Source: Thiomicrorhabdus sp041583835
GTDB lineage: Bacteria > Pseudomonadota > Gammaproteobacteria > Thiomicrospirales > Thiomicrospiraceae
Direction of reading: 5' to 3'
Length of the DNA: 64,000 nucleotides
Assembly: GCF_041583835.1 (NCBI RefSeq)
Contig: NZ_JBFHFC010000001.1
Location: 176,392 to 240,391 of the forward strand
The notes beneath the pieces are model-generated. The model did no database searches. It was not told the DNA's origin and saw nothing but the letters and a program-made list of their open reading frames with translations. A program made the position numbers and the translations under genes. This document shows positions 62,644-64,000 of this stretch, one piece after another. Numbering within the stretch: position 1 is the first letter of the stretch; each line of letters opens with the position of its first letter.

Positions 62644-63423
62644 ATGGGATTCCTAAGCGGAAAAAAAGCCTTAATCATTGGGGTAGCCAACAACAAATCA
62701 ATTGCTTACGGTATTGCCAAGCAAATGCAGGAACAAGGCGCTGAAATCGCTCTGACCTACCAGAACGAAAAATTAAAAGGCCGTGTTGAAAAGATCGCAG
62801 AAGAGCTTGGTTCTTCAATCGTGCTGCCGCTGGATGTCGCGAACGATGCAGAAATCGACACTGTATTCGCCGAATTGGGCAAAACCTGGACTGACGGTCT
62901 AGACATCCTGGTTCATTCTGTGGCATTTGCTCCACGCGAAGAACTGGAAGGCCGCATGATCGACGCTTCTACCCGCGAAGGCTTCAAAATCGCTCACGAC
63001 ATTTCGGCTTACAGCCTGACGGCCTGTACTAAAGCAGCTTATGAAATGCTGAAAGCCAAAAACGGTTCCGTTATGACGGTCTCTTATCTGGGAGCTGAAC
63101 GTGCAGTGCCAAACTATAACGTCATGGGAATTGCCAAAGCCTCTTTGGAAGCGACCGTCCGTTACCTGGCTGCCGACTTAGGTCAAGACGGCATTCGCGT
63201 CAATGCGGTTTCTGCCGGCCCTATCCGTACTTTAGCCGCTGCCGGAATCAAAGACTTCCGCAGCATGCTGGACAAAGCGGCGGCAGCTACACCGCTACGT
63301 CGCAATGTCACGATTGAAGAAGTCGGGAACACGGCTGCGTTCCTTTGTTCCGATCTAGCATCGGGCATTACAGGCGAAATCACCTACGTAGACGGTGGTT
63401 ACAACATTACCGCATCAAACTAA
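62644..63423 (+). CDS. fabI: Enoyl-ACP reductase (NADH), FabI
   Basis: 259 residues from the ATG at 62644 (GGAG upstream; an adjoining GTG at 62641 is also in frame). Reduces enoyl-ACP in fatty-acid elongation. Cofactor loop GVANNKSIAYGIA near 13-25, SVAFAPREELEGR near 93-105, active-site TVSYLGAERAVPNYNVMGIAK with Tyr and Lys near 145-163, TLAAAGIKDF near 194. Single gene with its own terminator; an upstream TATAAT lies at 62522-62527. Confidence 0.96.
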   Translation: MGFLSGKKALIIGVANNKSIAYGIAKQMQEQGAEIALTYQNEKLKGRVEKIAEELGSSIVLPLDVANDAEIDTVFAELGKTWTDGLDILVHSVAFAPREELEGRMIDASTREGFKIAHDISAYSLTACTKAAYEMLKAKNGSVMTVSYLGAERAVPNYNVMGIAKASLEATVRYLAADLGQDGIRVNAVSAGPIRTLAAAGIKDFRSMLDKAAAATPLRRNVTIEEVGNTAAFLCSDLASGITGEITYVDGGYNITASN

Positions 63424-63470
63424 TCGAAGATTGATTGTTCGCTACAGAACAGTCATCTACCGCCCTGACT

Positions 63471-63498
63471 AAACCGCATTCTCATATGCGGTTTTTTT
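63471..63498 (+). terminator. fabI terminator
   Basis: AAACCGCAT, short loop, ATGCGGTTT and a run of seven T, about 50 bases after the fabI stop. Confidence 0.88.
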
Positions 63499-63655
63499 AT
63501 GTCCCGTATTCCGACTAATCAAACCCAACACAATAAACCCAACAAAACCGACTCAAGCATGGCTTTATCAAAAAAATTAAAACCGATAGATATTGAAGAC
63601 AAAAGAAGTGGGCAGGTGCGTTTAAACAACTTGAGCAAAAATAAAGCTTAGAAAT

Positions 63656-63692
63656 GAAAAAAGCAGCACCCGATCACTCGAATGCTGCTTTT
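63656..63692 (-). terminator. Terminator of the tRNA-Val/tRNA-Asp unit
   Basis: AAAAGCAGCA/TGCTGCTTTT, 10-base stem, 14-base loop, T-run on the minus strand just after tRNA-Asp. Confidence 0.85.
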
Positions 63693-63699
63693 CATGTAA

Positions 63700-63776
63700 T
63701 GGCGGAGCGGACGGGATTCGAACCCGCGACCCCCTGCGTGACAGGCAGGTATTCTAACCAGCTGAACTACCGCTCC
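63700..63776 (-). tRNA. tRNA-Asp (GTC)
   Basis: 77 bases with encoded CCA. Acceptor GGAGCGG/CCGCTCC; anticodon loop CTGTCAC gives GTC; T-loop GGTTCGAATC intact. Confidence 0.97.
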
Positions 63777-63784
63777 TAATTGTA

Positions 63785-63860
63785 TGGTGGGTGATACTGG
63801 GCTCGAACCAGTGACCCTCGCCTTGTAAGGGCGATGCTCTCCCAACTGAGCTAATCACCC
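63785..63860 (-). tRNA. tRNA-Val (TAC)
   Basis: 76 bases with encoded CCA. Acceptor GGGTGAT/ATCACCC; anticodon loop CTTACAA gives TAC. Eight bases upstream of tRNA-Asp on the same transcript. Confidence 0.97.
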
Positions 63861-63930
63861 AGGATAATACCAAACCGACTTATGGGTTGCGCTTCGATTA
63901 CTTACTGCAAACTCCTGTTAGATTTGCAAT

Positions 63931-63956
63931 AAAAAAGGTAGTCTAAAACTACCTTT
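63931..63956 (-). terminator. Terminator after the edge tRNA
   Basis: AAAGGTAGT/ACTACCTTT, 9-base stem, 5-base loop, six T on the minus strand. It ends transcription from the tRNA at 63963 onward, so the Val-Asp pair needs its own promoter or read-through. Confidence 0.85.
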
Positions 63957-63962
63957 AAAATA

Positions 63963-64000
63963 TGGCGGAGCGGACGGGATTCGAACCCGCGACCCCCTGC
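63963..64000 (-). tRNA. tRNA-Asp, second copy, cut by window edge
   Basis: The visible 38 bases (3' part: CCA, acceptor, T-arm, variable loop) are identical to the tRNA-Asp at 63700. The anticodon lies beyond the window, so Asp is inferred from identity. Confidence 0.85.

Noticed and set aside
63499..63651. 50-codon frame after fabI
   Set aside because: Its ATG lies inside the T-run of the fabI terminator and no ribosome-binding site precedes it; low-complexity, charged product.
1..64000. Prophage, IS element, CRISPR array, rRNA operon, defence island
   Set aside because: No transposase, integrase, phage structural, Cas or restriction genes, and no regularly spaced repeats found; the gene order is conserved core.

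Overview
The window looks like ordinary chromosomal core of a gammaproteobacterium. The evidence is the gyrA-serC-pheA-hisC-tyrA-aroA-cmk-rpsA-ihfB-lapA-pyrF order (the 'aromatic supraoperon' known from Pseudomonas and relatives), the ubiG-mupP-SDR trio, the rnm-yciO/rluB neighbourhood, RelA, SlyX and YejABEF. Base composition is moderate and tRNA genes encode their CCA ends. The overall style suggests Thiotrichales/Piscirickettsiaceae-type bacteria (Thiomicrospira, Thiomicrorhabdus, Methylophaga), but that is a judgement from familiarity; no lineage-specific marker is present. I see no insertion sequence, prophage, CRISPR array, rRNA operon or toxin-antitoxin operon.

Layout. 1-2913 (minus): a DMT transporter cut by the window edge, a one-domain asparaginase coupled to an HTH-less LexA-like peptidase, then yciI and yciB. 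3108-6312 (plus): rnm, yciO, an M50 membrane protease and rluB, ending in a strong terminator. 6449-12530: a conserved hypothetical protein, yqaA, rnhA, slyX, an M61 peptidase and two divergent SLAC1/TehA channels. 12592-14848: gltX, then a tRNA cluster (Ala-Glu-Gly-Glu). 15043-18700: gnd-zwf-pgl, the complete oxidative pentose phosphate branch. 18768-24539: relA (minus), then dusA-xseA-xseB and an ArsC/YfgD-like reductase. 25018-30702: a small membrane protein with an antitoxin-like N-terminus, rpoN (sigma-54), a bicupin and a two-component pair, followed by a 210-base stretch with five hairpins. 30963-37998 (mostly minus): SPOR-domain protein, a 48-residue membrane peptide, ychJ, MATE pump, hypothetical protein, nudF, alr, dnaB. 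38186-40263: rpsF-rpsR-membrane protein-rplI with a recognisable S6:S18 leader. 40323-52961: pyrF up to gyrA. 53300-55407 (plus): ubiG, mupP-like phosphatase, SDR. 55546-62433 (minus): DUF502 protein and the yejABEF oligopeptide importer. 62644-64000: fabI, then tRNA-Val and tRNA-Asp genes on the minus strand, the last one cut by the window edge.

How it works together. The large minus-strand block joins prephenate/aromatic amino-acid synthesis (aroA, tyrA, hisC, pheA), serine synthesis (serC), nucleotide supply (cmk, pyrF), translation (rpsA, rpsF, rpsR, rplI) and DNA topology (gyrA, ihfB, dnaB). gnd-zwf-pgl supplies NADPH and ribulose-5-phosphate. UbiG serves ubiquinone synthesis; the adjacent MupP-like phosphatase points to MurNAc recycling. 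I found no large undescribed system. The most unusual points are the LexA-like peptidase/asparaginase pair, the divergent channel pair, the DUF5710-XseA fusion, a mini-ORF with a good ribosome-binding site before dusA, the antitoxin-like membrane protein, the structured region after the histidine kinase, and the doubly anchored YejA with an enlarged YejE.
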